A program made the translations under genes and the position numbers. 64,000 nt of DNA. It comes from Planktothrix rubescens CCAP 1459/22. GTDB lineage: Bacteria > Cyanobacteriota > Cyanobacteriia > Cyanobacteriales > Microcoleaceae. The stretch spans positions 5,351,501 to 5,415,500 of the forward strand of contig LR882958.1 in assembly GCA_904830895.1 (NCBI GenBank), written 5' to 3'. Positions 1 through 7,828 of this stretch are shown here, in pieces (within the stretch, counting starts at the first letter, position 1; each line of letters opens with the position of its first letter). Below the pieces are notes generated by a model that worked only from the letters and a program-made list of their open reading frames with translations, ran no database searches and was not told where the DNA came from.

Positions 1-1044
1 ATCAGAACAATGATAATAGTCACCCAGTAGGGGTTTAATTGCTTCCGTTGCTGTTTTTAAATGATAGTGGGGCATATTCAAGAAAATGTGATGAGCAACG
101 TGAGTTCCGATATTATGATGAATGGGATTAATAAAGCCATAATCTCGGTCAATCGTTGATAAAGCCCCTTTCAGGAAATACCAATCTTCCCCCCGATACC
201 AGGGAATATCAGCCTCAGTATGATGTAAGTAAGTAACTAAATCTAGCCACATCACAAACACGAAATAGGGCATGAAATAGTATTGCAGGAAAAATAACCA
301 GCCAAACTGATAGGTGAGCAACCCTAAAAAGCTTACCATCACGATCATCAAAGATGTACTGGTAATAATATCCCATTTTTCTGACTCCTTAAACATAGGA
401 CTACTCGGTAAAAAGTGAGAGCCTTTACGCAGGGGAGAAGAACTACGGAACAGATAAATCGGATAGGCGACTAAGGGGATATAAAAGGGCAACAGCTTTT
501 CATACCAAACCATCTTATTGAACGTACTTTCCGTCACCGGATGCCAACTTTCATCGGTATCAATATTTCCGGTATTGGCGTGATGGGTTCTGTGGCTGAT
601 GCGCCAACCGTGATAGGGAACTAGAATTGGAATATGGGACAAATGGCCAATTAAGTTATTCAGCCATTTAATTTTGGAGAAAGACCCATGACCGCAATCG
701 TGGCCCACAACAAATAACGCCCAAAACATCGTTCCTTGCATCACCCAAAAAATGGGGAAAAACAGCCAAGAATCGAGTTTATAGGCGATAAAATACAGAC
801 CTGCGATGATCGAAATATCAATAAAGAAGTAACTCAGAGATTTCCAGACCGAGGGTTCAAAACACTGGGCAGGAATTGCCGCCCTGATATCTTGGAGAGT
901 AAAGGGTAACTCTGATTTCCTGGTTTCTGAGGCACTAAGGGTGGCCTGGTTAGACTTATTATTGGATGATTGCACAGATATTTTGATTGAATCTGAGTGA
1001 GTAGTCCCCAGTTGTGTTTTTACCCCAAACTGAATCGTAAACAT
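1..1044 (-). CDS. desB: acyl-lipid omega-3 (delta-15) fatty acid desaturase, C-terminus cut by window edge
   Basis: Membrane di-iron desaturase that puts the omega-3 double bond into glycerolipid acyl chains, using ferredoxin as electron donor; in cyanobacteria it supports growth in the cold. All 348 visible codons are open. The three histidine boxes are present: HDCGH near residue 114, HRTHH near 151 and HVAHH near 316, with hydrophobic segments between them. The sequence LPFTLQDIRAAIP near residue 46 and the tail LLGDYYHCS match DesB rather than DesA (delta-12). About 20-30 C-terminal residues lie beyond position 1. The ATG at 1044 gives an N-terminus some 25 residues longer than I recall for Synechocystis DesB, so a later start is possible. 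DesB identity rests on recalled family sequence. Confidence in the desaturase fold is very high. Confidence 0.93.
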   Translation of the reverse strand, partial: MFTIQFGVKTQLGTTHSDSIKISVQSSNNKSNQATLSASETRKSELPFTLQDIRAAIPAQCFEPSVWKSLSYFFIDISIIAGLYFIAYKLDSWLFFPIFWVMQGTMFWALFVVGHDCGHGSFSKIKWLNNLIGHLSHIPILVPYHGWRISHRTHHANTGNIDTDESWHPVTESTFNKMVWYEKLLPFYIPLVAYPIYLFRSSSPLRKGSHFLPSSPMFKESEKWDIITSTSLMIVMVSFLGLLTYQFGWLFFLQYYFMPYFVFVMWLDLVTYLHHTEADIPWYRGEDWYFLKGALSTIDRDYGFINPIHHNIGTHVAHHIFLNMPHYHLKTATEAIKPLLGDYYHCSD

Positions 1045-1190
1045 CAGGGTTTGGGATGCTAACCTAAACTGCGGTTCTGAACGGCTTTTATTTTACCTTG
1101 ATTAGATGTTAATTTTCGCAACAAATCTTAAATGATCGAAATTATTTGGCCAATCTCGGCCCGGGGTGAGGCTTCCATACCTCCAGATTT

Positions 1191-1234
1191 GTTGTTGGGC
1201 TTTAGCCCTCTCCGGAGGGCTAAAGCCCAACAAC
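1191..1234. repeat. 20-bp perfect inverted repeat, GTTGTTGGGCTTTAGCCC family, copy 1
   Basis: Two perfect 20-bp arms (1191-1210 and 1215-1234) surround a TCCG tetraloop, which would make a very stable hairpin. It lies between the stop of the Uma2 gene and the start of desB. Related copies occur at 38785 and 57821. It may act as a terminator, although no clear T-run follows. Confidence 0.85.
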
Positions 1235-1263
1235 GTTTTATATTTGGGAATTATTATGACCAA

Positions 1264-1941
1264 TTAGGGTAACTCCCCAAATTGTTCTCGATATTTTGCT
1301 AATAGTGTTTCTGCTGCTATTGCTGCTTCTTCGGGAGTGGGGAGAAGTTGACCATCTGAGGTAAAAAAACGCAATTGGGAGTTATAAACACCCAAAAATA
1401 ATTCTAATTGTTGACTCCATAACCATCCTTGAGAATTAGATTCAAGGGGTTGATATTTACCCTCAACTAAATGAAATCCGGCTAATTCTAAGGTATCAGG
1501 ATCAAACCAAAAATAATCAAAGGTGCGAAAGTTATCTTGATAGAGTTGTTTTTTTAATCCTTTATCAATTTCTGCCGTGGATGGAGATAAAAGTTCAATA
1601 ATAATATTAGGATATTTTCCTTCTTCCCAAATCATCCAACTGCGTCTGGGTTTGCGTTCTGTGTCTAAAACCACAAAGAAATCTGGCCCTCTAAAATCCT
1701 GTGATTTTTTTTGATTCGGGTTAAAATAAATAGTTAAATTTCCAGAAACATAAAAATCTTGACGGTTTCGCCACCACCACTCTAAAAGATGAATCAGGAG
1801 ATCAATTTGTCTGCGGTGTAAATCACTTTCCACGGGAGGTTCCTCACTCCATAAATCACTAGGTGGAAATATAATATCATCAAATTCTTCCGGTTGTTCT
1901 AATCTTTGAAGGTTAGCGGGTTCGTGATCAACAATAAACAT
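1264..1941 (-). CDS. Uma2 family (DUF820) putative restriction-endonuclease-like protein
   Basis: A 225-residue member of the Uma2 family, which has a PD-(D/E)XK nuclease-like fold and is greatly expanded in cyanobacteria; its biological role is not established. The core motif is readable: GPDFF near residue 85, then IIIELLSPST near residue 113, followed by a lysine pair (LKKQLY), which together would form the PD...E.L..K active site. The C-terminus has the usual beta-rich family ending. No clear ribosome binding site precedes the ATG at 1941, so the start is less certain than the family call. A gene for an unknown acidic protein lies 91 bp upstream on the same strand. It is one of four Uma2 genes in this window, and the four differ strongly in sequence, so recent local duplication is unlikely. 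Confidence 0.85.
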   Translation of the reverse strand: MFIVDHEPANLQRLEQPEEFDDIIFPPSDLWSEEPPVESDLHRRQIDLLIHLLEWWWRNRQDFYVSGNLTIYFNPNQKKSQDFRGPDFFVVLDTERKPRRSWMIWEEGKYPNIIIELLSPSTAEIDKGLKKQLYQDNFRTFDYFWFDPDTLELAGFHLVEGKYQPLESNSQGWLWSQQLELFLGVYNSQLRFFTSDGQLLPTPEEAAIAAETLLAKYREQFGELP

Positions 1942-2032
1942 AAACAGGTTAACCCAATTAGGATAAATATAGTTTAGCGTAACTTTGAATCATTTGTCGA
2001 ATAGATTGATATTAAATCGACAAAGATTGTTT

Positions 2033-2407
2033 TTATTGAGGAGGAGTTATTTTTGATAAGGGTTGAATTGCATTTTTTAAAGTTTCCTTCTTGTTTAACT
2101 CAAGTTTGGGCTTAGGAACAGAACTTATATTAGTTAGAGGTAAACGAGCTAATGCTAATTCTGAAGTTGATGTTTTTTCAGAATCGTTATTAATTAAAAT
2201 ATAACTATTCAGAATTTCTAACTGAGCATCAACAATATCATCATAGTTTTCATACCAACTAGCGATCGCAATTGACAATGTTTCAATATCATCGGGTAAG
2301 GGTTCAATTAACTCGATTAATTCTTGACGGTGTGAGTCAATAAATAATTGAGGCTGTTCTTCTAGTAATTTCAAAAAAGCCTCTAGGTTTTGATGGTAAA
2401 AAGACAT
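2033..2407 (-). CDS. hypothetical protein, acidic helical
   Basis: A 124-residue protein that I do not recognise. The first 75 residues are rich in Leu, Glu and Asp and look alpha-helical (FLKLLEEQPQLFIDSHRQ). The last 45 residues are rich in Lys, Pro, Ser and Thr and probably flexible. There is no signal peptide or membrane segment. A good ribosome binding site (GGAGG, 12 bases before the ATG) supports translation from 2407. It lies 164 bp from, and divergent to, the PIN-type toxin-antitoxin pair, and upstream of a Uma2 gene on the same strand. The context is accessory, but the sequence gives no functional clue. Confidence 0.55.
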   Translation of the reverse strand: MSFYHQNLEAFLKLLEEQPQLFIDSHRQELIELIEPLPDDIETLSIAIASWYENYDDIVDAQLEILNSYILINNDSEKTSTSELALARLPLTNISSVPKPKLELNKKETLKNAIQPLSKITPPQ

Positions 2408-2571
2408 AGACTAATCCTCCAACTTAATATAAAATTGATTATATCAAATTCAAGGTTAATTTTGTAACCCGACCTCAAAAAAACCGTTTTTTTCAGAAAC
2501 TGGGTTTATGTACTGTTATACTAAGAGAACATCCTAAACCGCAGGATATAATAATTGAGGTAAAATCACCG

Positions 2572-2820
2572 ATGACATACCTAGAAGAAATTACAATTAA
2601 AGTTCCTGTTGATATTGCTGAAAGTTACCGCCAGGCTAACGAACAAGAAAAACAACAGATAGAAACTAGAATTGCCTTTTTATTGAAAAGTCAAACGATA
2701 TCTCGAAAAATGGCTATTAATAAATTGCGACAAACGATGAGTGAAATCGGTCAAAAAGCCGTTGCGAAAGGATTAAGTCCTGAGATTTTAGAAGATATAT
2801 TAAAAGATCATGAAGGATAA
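2572..2820 (+). CDS. putative antitoxin of a PIN-type toxin-antitoxin pair
   Basis: An 82-residue, mostly helical, charged protein (KVPVDIAESYRQANEQEKQQIE) of the kind found directly upstream of PIN-domain toxins in cyanobacteria. The N-terminal TIKVPVDIAESY could form the beta strand and first helix of a ribbon-helix-helix-like fold, but I cannot assign a family firmly. Its stop codon overlaps the start of the toxin gene by 11 bp, the usual coupling in type II systems, where the antitoxin is made first and binds both toxin and operator DNA. A possible -10 box (TATACT) lies about 50 bp upstream. The function is inferred mainly from this arrangement. Confidence 0.7.
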   Translation: MTYLEEITIKVPVDIAESYRQANEQEKQQIETRIAFLLKSQTISRKMAINKLRQTMSEIGQKAVAKGLSPEILEDILKDHEG

Positions 2821-3229
2821 ACTGTTTGTTTTTGATGCGAATATTATTATCAGTGCAGTTTTAATCCCTCAAAGTAAGCCAGATTTAGCTATCCGTAAAG
2901 CTCAAGATTCAGGAAGTATTTTAATGTCTCCTGAAATTTGGGCGGAATTAGAACAAGTTTTAGCACGACCAAAATTTGATCGATATATTTCTTCGGAAGA
3001 TCGAAGCAAGTTTTTAGGAGATTTTTTAGATACAGTTATTCTGGTTATGGAAATAACAGAAAAAATTCAAGAATGCCGTGATCCCAAGGATAATAAATAT
3101 TTGGAATTAGCTGTTAATGGTCAAGCTGATTGTCTTATAACTGGAGATGCCGATTTATTGATTTTAAACCCATTTCGAGAAAAACCTGTGATCACTGTAT
3201 CTGATTTTTTAAATTTAAAATCAGTTTAA
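2810..3229 (+). CDS. PIN-domain toxin, putative toxin-antitoxin component
   Basis: A 139-residue PIN-domain protein of the group annotated as putative toxin-antitoxin system toxin component (COG1569-like). PIN toxins are Mg-dependent ribonucleases. The acidic residues expected for metal binding are visible: Asp in VFDANIII near the N-terminus, Glu in SPEIWAELEQVL, and Asp residues in DPKDNKYLELA and ITGDADLL. The length is normal and the frame is intact. The start overlaps the antitoxin gene by 11 bp and has no ribosome binding site of its own, so translation is probably coupled. The gene is followed by a convergent lpdA gene. The RNA target cannot be read from the sequence. Confidence 0.85.
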   Translation: MKDKLFVFDANIIISAVLIPQSKPDLAIRKAQDSGSILMSPEIWAELEQVLARPKFDRYISSEDRSKFLGDFLDTVILVMEITEKIQECRDPKDNKYLELAVNGQADCLITGDADLLILNPFREKPVITVSDFLNLKSV

Positions 3230-3337
3230 TTAAAAGTTTTCATTAACTTCAGAAACACAGTCCTAACTGTCGTGACCTCTCCCCCTTACCTTATGGTTTT
3301 GGGGGTTAGGTCATACATTTACAAGGGGTAATTAAAT

Positions 3338-3351
3338 AGCCCTGAAGGGCT
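3338..3351. repeat. short palindrome AGCCCTGAAGGGCT
   Basis: A perfect 14-bp palindrome with 6-bp arms, in the gap between the convergent PIN toxin gene and lpdA. A longer relative with the same CCCTGAAGGG core lies at 30388. It may be a weak bidirectional terminator, but there is no T-run. Confidence 0.45.
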
Positions 3352-3379
3352 TAAAAAGACGGATTTAAGAATATTAGAT

Positions 3380-4810
3380 CTAATGACCCCCAACACTAAA
3401 AACAGCCCGTTTGTAGGCTTCATCAAGCACTTCTGAAAGGGTAGGATGGGTATGAACCGAGAAGACTAAATCATGGACAGATTGACGGTGATACATAGCA
3501 TTTGCCGCTTCTTGAATTAAATCAGAAGCATGGAGTCCAAAGATATGAACCCCTAAAATTTCCCCCGTATCTTTACGATAAATCACTTTAGCCATTCCTT
3601 CAGTTTCTCCCTCCGCAATGGCTTTAGAATTACCCTTAAAATAGGTTTTTACCGTCGCAATTTCAAACCCTTCTGTTTGTCCCAATTCCTTCGCAGCAGG
3701 TTCATTTAAACCCACATAACTAATTTCAGGATGGGTAAAAGCAGCCGCCGGAATACTGCGATAATCCACCGCGCGAGGACGTCCGCAAATAGTCTCTACA
3801 ACGGCGACTCCCTGGGCGGATGCGGTATGGGCTAACATCATTTTACCCGTAACATCTCCAATCGCCCATAAATGGGGAACAGGTTCACCTCCAGATAATA
3901 CCTCTAAATGATCATTCGTAGGAATAAAACCGCCCCGAATAGGTTCAACATTCACCGATTCTAAACCTAAATTTTTACTCACCGGAATCCGTCCAGTGGC
4001 GACCAAACAAGCATCCACTTCTAGGACTTCTTCTACTTCTTTAGTTTTAGTATCGGCTAACTCAATAATAACCGGAGAACCCGGAGTTACTTTTAAGGCT
4101 AATTTCCCGACTTTAGTTTCAATATCCCTGGGATTAATTAAAACCCGTTGAGCTAATTTAGCAATATCAGGATCAAAAGTTGGCATTAATTGATCTAAGG
4201 CTTCAATCATGGTAACTTCACAACCTAAAGCCGTATAAATATCAGAAAATTCTAATCCGATATAACCACTTCCAATAATCGCAATCCATTGGGGTAGGGA
4301 TGCTAATTTAACCGCATCATCACTGGTAAAAACTGTTTGATGATCAATCGTAATTCCTGGGGGAACAAAAGGCACAGAACCCGGTGCTAAAATAATATCT
4401 TTAGCGGTAATTGTTTTTTCTCCGTTAGTAGTTTCAACGGTAACTTTATTCGCCCCGGCAATTTTACCCCAACCTTGAATTACATCAACCCCTAACCGCT
4501 TCAAACTATTAGTCAAGTCACCCCGAAGTTTAGTGACAATATTATCAGCATGGTTAGCAATTTGTTCACGATCAAAACTGACTTGTCCTAACTGAATCCC
4601 TAAATTTTTTAAGTGATGGGTATTATGTAATTCTCTGACCCGTCCCGACGCCGCTAATAACGCTTTAGAGGGAATACAGCCTCGGTTAACACAAGTTCCC
4701 CCCATGTCCGCCGCCTCAATAATTGCGGTTTTCAAGCCACAACCGACGGCGTGGATAGCAGCACCATGTCCGCCCACTCCCGCACCAATAATCACTAAAT
4801 CGTAATCCAT
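3380..4810 (-). CDS. lpdA: dihydrolipoyl dehydrogenase (E3)
   Basis: FAD-dependent dihydrolipoamide dehydrogenase, the E3 subunit of the pyruvate dehydrogenase complex and probably also of the glycine cleavage system; it reoxidises lipoyl groups with NAD+. The 476 residues are the normal length. Order of parts: FAD-binding GxGxxG ([12 protein letters not shown], residues 7-18), redox-active disulphide Cys40/Cys45 in [13 protein letters not shown], a second Rossmann site ([11 protein letters not shown]), the FAD-contacting [13 protein letters not shown], and the C-terminal dimerisation domain with the catalytic His-Glu in HTHPTLSE. The GHGAA N-terminus and [10 protein letters not shown] segment are typical of cyanobacterial LpdA. 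It is divergently transcribed from the binding-protein gene at 4968, with about 157 bp between them for both promoters. Confidence 0.95.
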   Translation of the reverse strand: MDYDLVIIGAGVGGHGAAIHAVGCGLKTAIIEAADMGGTCVNRGCIPSKALLAASGRVRELHNTHHLKNLGIQLGQVSFDREQIANHADNIVTKLRGDLTNSLKRLGVDVIQGWGKIAGANKVTVETTNGEKTITAKDIILAPGSVPFVPPGITIDHQTVFTSDDAVKLASLPQWIAIIGSGYIGLEFSDIYTALGCEVTMIEALDQLMPTFDPDIAKLAQRVLINPRDIETKVGKLALKVTPGSPVIIELADTKTKEVEEVLEVDACLVATGRIPVSKNLGLESVNVEPIRGGFIPTNDHLEVLSGGEPVPHLWAIGDVTGKMMLAHTASAQGVAVVETICGRPRAVDYRSIPAAAFTHPEISYVGLNEPAAKELGQTEGFEIATVKTYFKGNSKAIAEGETEGMAKVIYRKDTGEILGVHIFGLHASDLIQEAANAMYHRQSVHDLVFSVHTHPTLSEVLDEAYKRAVFSVGGH

Positions 4811-4967
4811 AATTCTGTTACTACTCTATTGGGATTAAAAAATATTACCGTTTTCCCTGTCCCTTGCCAACTCAATAACCTTTACAAACCTAAAATTAGT
4901 TTGGTCTGCCCCCGGCTTTTTGCGGTAAGCTAGACTCGATTACTGTGTTTGTCATCCTGATTATAAC

Positions 4968-5825
4968 ATGAAAACCAAACTCGCAACTATTACATTAAGT
5001 CTGATTTTATCGGTACTTTTTCCTTTACAAAGTTTTGCTGGAACAGTTTTAGAAGATATCAAAAAAACCGGAGTTTTAAAAGCAGGAGTTCGACAAGATG
5101 CACCCCCATTAGGATTTGTTACATCCGATGGAAAGTGGGAAGGATATTGTATTGAATTAATGGATTTATTAGGAGAAAGATTGCAAAAACAGTTAAAACT
5201 AAGTAAACCCATAGAGGTACAATTAATTCCTTCAAATTTACAAAATCGCGAACAATTAGTCAGGGAAGGAAAAGTTCATTTAGAATGTGGCCCTAATACA
5301 ATTTTGAGGAATCCAGAACCAGGTATTACTTATTCTGATCGGTTTTTAGCCACGGGAGTTCACTTATTAGTTAGACCGGATAATCAATCTTATATTCAAC
5401 CATCGGGAGCTTTAGAAGCTATTTCCATTGGGGTTTTACCTGCATCCTTAACCCAACAGTTTATTAGCAGTCGCTATTCCTTAGCAAAAGTTGTAGAATA
5501 CCCAGGAGTTGACGGTCGAAAAAATGCCGTTGAAGATGTAGTTCAAGGTCGTTTAAATGCCTTCGCCAGCGACGGATTATTATTAATTGGAGAAGTGCTC
5601 AGAAATCCAGAAATAAAACCTCAAGATTATGCTTTAATTCCCAAAGAACCCTTAACCTGTGAATTTTATGGAATGATTCTCCCCGCCGGAGATATGTCTT
5701 GGATTAATACGGTAAATTCCTTGATCTTAGTCGAAGAAACAGTTAATATTTTAACGGGATTATACGGAAAAGATTCAGACTATGTAAAAACCCTCGAAGC
5801 GGCTCATAATAAATGTTTACAATAA
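4968..5825 (+). CDS. periplasmic amino-acid-type substrate-binding protein (SBP family 3)
   Basis: A 285-residue extracellular solute-binding protein of the polar amino acid ABC-transporter type. A clear signal peptide (KTKLATITLSLILSVLFPLQ, cleavage near SFAG) is followed by the family pattern DIKKTGVLKAGVRQDAPPLGF and then GYCIELMDLLGE. It should act in the periplasm, binding a small polar ligand and delivering it to a permease. No permease or ATPase gene is next to it, so it is an orphan binding protein; the ligand cannot be read. The start at 4968 has a standard signal peptide but no strong ribosome binding site. Confidence 0.85.
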   Translation: MKTKLATITLSLILSVLFPLQSFAGTVLEDIKKTGVLKAGVRQDAPPLGFVTSDGKWEGYCIELMDLLGERLQKQLKLSKPIEVQLIPSNLQNREQLVREGKVHLECGPNTILRNPEPGITYSDRFLATGVHLLVRPDNQSYIQPSGALEAISIGVLPASLTQQFISSRYSLAKVVEYPGVDGRKNAVEDVVQGRLNAFASDGLLLIGEVLRNPEIKPQDYALIPKEPLTCEFYGMILPAGDMSWINTVNSLILVEETVNILTGLYGKDSDYVKTLEAAHNKCLQ

Positions 5826-5885
5826 ACCGGGAAAATTGCTAAGTCAGCCAACCACAAGGTTTAATCTTTAAACGGGTATCCTTGA

Positions 5886-6101
5886 AAATATCCAGGGATA
5901 CCTCGATATATCCCCGATGATCGATATCAACTTACCCATGATTATTTAGTCGCTTTGATTCGTGAACAAAAAGGAGAACGATTAATTGCTAAATTAGAAC
6001 TAGAACGAGATCAAGCTCAACGCAAAATTATTGAGGAGAAACCCAATAGTTTTGTCAACTGGGCGATCGCTTCTGTGTTTCGTTGGATTAATGCTGATTA
6101 G
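5886..6101 (+). pseudogene. C-terminal remnant of a STAND-type ATPase (WD40/nSTAND protein family)
   Basis: An open stretch of about 71 codons with no start codon at its head encodes DDRYQLTHDYLVALIREQ followed by a Lys/Glu-rich helix and ends in TAG at 6099. YQL.HDYLV is a sequence I associate with the end of the nSTAND ATPase module in large cyanobacterial WD40-repeat proteins. The upstream frame is closed by TGA at 5883, so the P-loop part is gone. It ends two bases before the ATG of the acetyltransferase gene, so a deletion or insertion probably fused it to that gene's upstream region. Confidence 0.6.
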
Positions 6102-6102
6102 T

Positions 6103-6669
6103 ATGGACAATAAACCTCAAACAGAACAGGAAAAAATGCTGGCGGGAGAATTATATCTCGGCAACGATCCAGAGTTAGTTTTAGGACGGAAACGTGCTTC
6201 TAAACTGACTCGTTTATATAATAGTACCACAGAAGATGAGTTAGAAACTCGTCAATTAATTCTCTTGGAATTATTCGATAAAATCGGAAATAATCTGTTC
6301 ATCACTCCCCCATTTTATTGTGATTATGGCTGTTATATTAAACTGGGGAATAATGTTTACATGAACTTTAACTGTATTATCTTAGACTGCAATTATGTTG
6401 AAATTGGGGATAATGTTTTATTAGCGCCTAACGTTCAAATTTATGCCGCCTATCATCCAATTGATCCCGCATTACGCCTAACCGGAAAAGAATTAGCAGC
6501 ACCGATTAAAATAGGTGATAATGTTTGGATTGGCGGCGGTGCAATTATCTGTCCAGGCGTAGAAATTGGTGATAATACCACCATTGGCGCAGGTAGCGTA
6601 GTGGTTGATAATATTCCTCCTAGAGTTCTAGCAGCCGGGAATCCTTGTCGGGTGATTCGGAATTTATAG
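6103..6669 (+). CDS. maa: sugar O-acetyltransferase, maltose/nodulation acetyltransferase type
   Basis: A 188-residue left-handed beta-helix acetyltransferase that moves the acetyl group of acetyl-CoA to a sugar hydroxyl. Family marks are the N-terminal KMLAGELYLGNDPEL, hexapeptide repeats from about residue 70 on, the YHPIDPALR loop with the probable catalytic His, and the C-terminal coil IGAGSVVVDNIPPRVLAAGNPCRVIR. I chose the ATG at 6103 because the MDNKPQTEQEKML start matches the family. An upstream TTG at 6031 would add 24 residues that lie inside the STAND remnant in another frame. The physiological acceptor is unknown. Confidence 0.9.
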   Translation: MDNKPQTEQEKMLAGELYLGNDPELVLGRKRASKLTRLYNSTTEDELETRQLILLELFDKIGNNLFITPPFYCDYGCYIKLGNNVYMNFNCIILDCNYVEIGDNVLLAPNVQIYAAYHPIDPALRLTGKELAAPIKIGDNVWIGGGAIICPGVEIGDNTTIGAGSVVVDNIPPRVLAAGNPCRVIRNL

Positions 6670-6746
6670 GGAACGCCGGATCTGGGAACAGCCCCCCAAA
6701 CCTCCGTGCACGGGGGGCTAGGGCGGGAGGGAACGCCGGATCTGGG
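6669..6746. repeat. GTGCACGG palindrome flanked by 18-bp direct repeats (dispersed repeat, copy 1)
   Basis: Two exact 18-bp copies of GGGAACGCCGGATCTGGG (6669-6686 and 6729-6746) lie 60 bp apart. Between them is a C-rich/G-rich segment with CCGTGCACGG at its centre. The middle of this unit, about 6687-6734, recurs in the opposite orientation at 54223-54274. It lies at the 3' end of the acetyltransferase gene and of the convergent SGNH gene and may act as a terminator or be a small mobile repeat. Confidence 0.8.
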
Positions 6747-6775
6747 GGAAAGAGTTTATCCCTCGATTCCTTGGA

Positions 6776-7471
6776 TTAATCGGCTAATTTCTGGATAGGT
6801 TCCCAGTGTTGAATGTCCTGTAACAACGCCTCATATCCAGCAACATTGGGGTGTAAACCATCAGAACATAACCGAGATTTCCACCAATGTTCCCCTCGAT
6901 CTGTCCAAATTTCTAATAAATCTAAATAGGGAATATTGCGATCTAAACAGGCGAGACGAGTGGCATCTTTGTAGCGAAATTGATCGGCTAAAGTATAATA
7001 TAAACAGCCATGAAAGGGCATTTTACTTTCATCAACTGGAACCATTCCCACAAACACAACCTGACACATTTTTTCAGCTTGATCTAATAAATGATTTAGG
7101 GTAGTTTCAAAATGATCAAATTCCGTGTAATTGCGACCTTGAAACGATTGTACCCGCGCCGAATCATTTAATCCCACAGAAAAAATACTCACATCCGGTA
7201 AACGGTTGCGTAATTCTCCCCGATGGCGCAATTCTTGGTCAAGGCGATCGCAAACTTGAATCACCCGATTTCCCCGTACCCCCAAATTGTAGAGAATCGG
7301 GCCAACGCTCTCCGGTGACATCCATTGACGCCGCAGTCGTTCCACCCAGCCGCCCCCTTCAGGATCACCAAATCCATAGACGAGACTATCTCCTAACACC
7401 ACGACTTTCAGAGGCTGACGTTGGGGCACAATGGACAAATTAGCTAGGGTGGGATTGATCGCTGCTTGCAT
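6776..7471 (-). CDS. SGNH/GDSL-family hydrolase
   Basis: A 231-residue serine esterase or lipase of the SGNH superfamily. The blocks are readable: GDSLVYGFG (nucleophile Ser, near residue 28), an Arg/Gly segment LGVRGNRVIQ, GLNDS (block III Asn, near residue 100) and DGLHPNVAGY (block V, Asp-His of the triad, near residue 205). There is no signal peptide, so it is probably cytoplasmic. The substrate cannot be predicted; relatives act on acyl esters, thioesters or sugar acetates. It is convergent with the sugar acetyltransferase gene across a dispersed repeat, which may be chance. The frame is intact and the length is normal. Confidence 0.85.
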   Translation of the reverse strand: MQAAINPTLANLSIVPQRQPLKVVVLGDSLVYGFGDPEGGGWVERLRRQWMSPESVGPILYNLGVRGNRVIQVCDRLDQELRHRGELRNRLPDVSIFSVGLNDSARVQSFQGRNYTEFDHFETTLNHLLDQAEKMCQVVFVGMVPVDESKMPFHGCLYYTLADQFRYKDATRLACLDRNIPYLDLLEIWTDRGEHWWKSRLCSDGLHPNVAGYEALLQDIQHWEPIQKLAD

Positions 7472-7654
7472 TTTGCTGGAAAATCCTGATGGATGGACAG
7501 TTTACCCGGTCAGAATCGCAATTGGTTTCTACAGGGGGTTTATAAAAGTTAACATCTCAAGGGGCTTTTCACTAGATTCCCTACCTAAATATTTCGCAAA
7601 TTTTTGCACTGATTGACCATAAGTTACTTGCAACTGGTATGCTCAATGTGAGTT

Positions 7655-7785
7655 CTGTCTTCTGACAGCCCATCGGCTTTACGACAGCACCGGGAGCATC
7701 TTCGCTCTATGACTTCAACCGAAAGATAACTAGCCGTGGAATCTTGGCTAAAAGCTGTTTGGATGTCCCAGGGGAATATTCCCTG
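7655..7785 (+). ncRNA. candidate structured 5' leader of the chemosensory operon
   Basis: The 357-bp gap before the PATAN-REC gene holds a run of hairpins on the coding strand: CTGTC/GACAG with loop TTCT (7655-7668), GAGC/GCTC (7694-7707), TAGCC/GGCTA (7731-7735 with 7746-7750) and CAGGG/CCCTG around GAATATT (7769-7785). The next gene begins 44 bases later with its own GGAGG site. This could be a riboregulator or merely a folded leader. I recognise no known riboswitch. The rest of the gap (7472-7654) shows nothing clear. Confidence 0.35.
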
Positions 7786-7828
7786 CTATATATAAACTGA
7801 AACTGATTTGCAGGAGGCAACTTGCTAA

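Noticed and set aside
7655-7785. Cyclic-di-GMP or other known riboswitch
   Set aside because: The hairpins lack the conserved elements of the GEMM-type and other riboswitches I can recall; the call was left at candidate structured leader.
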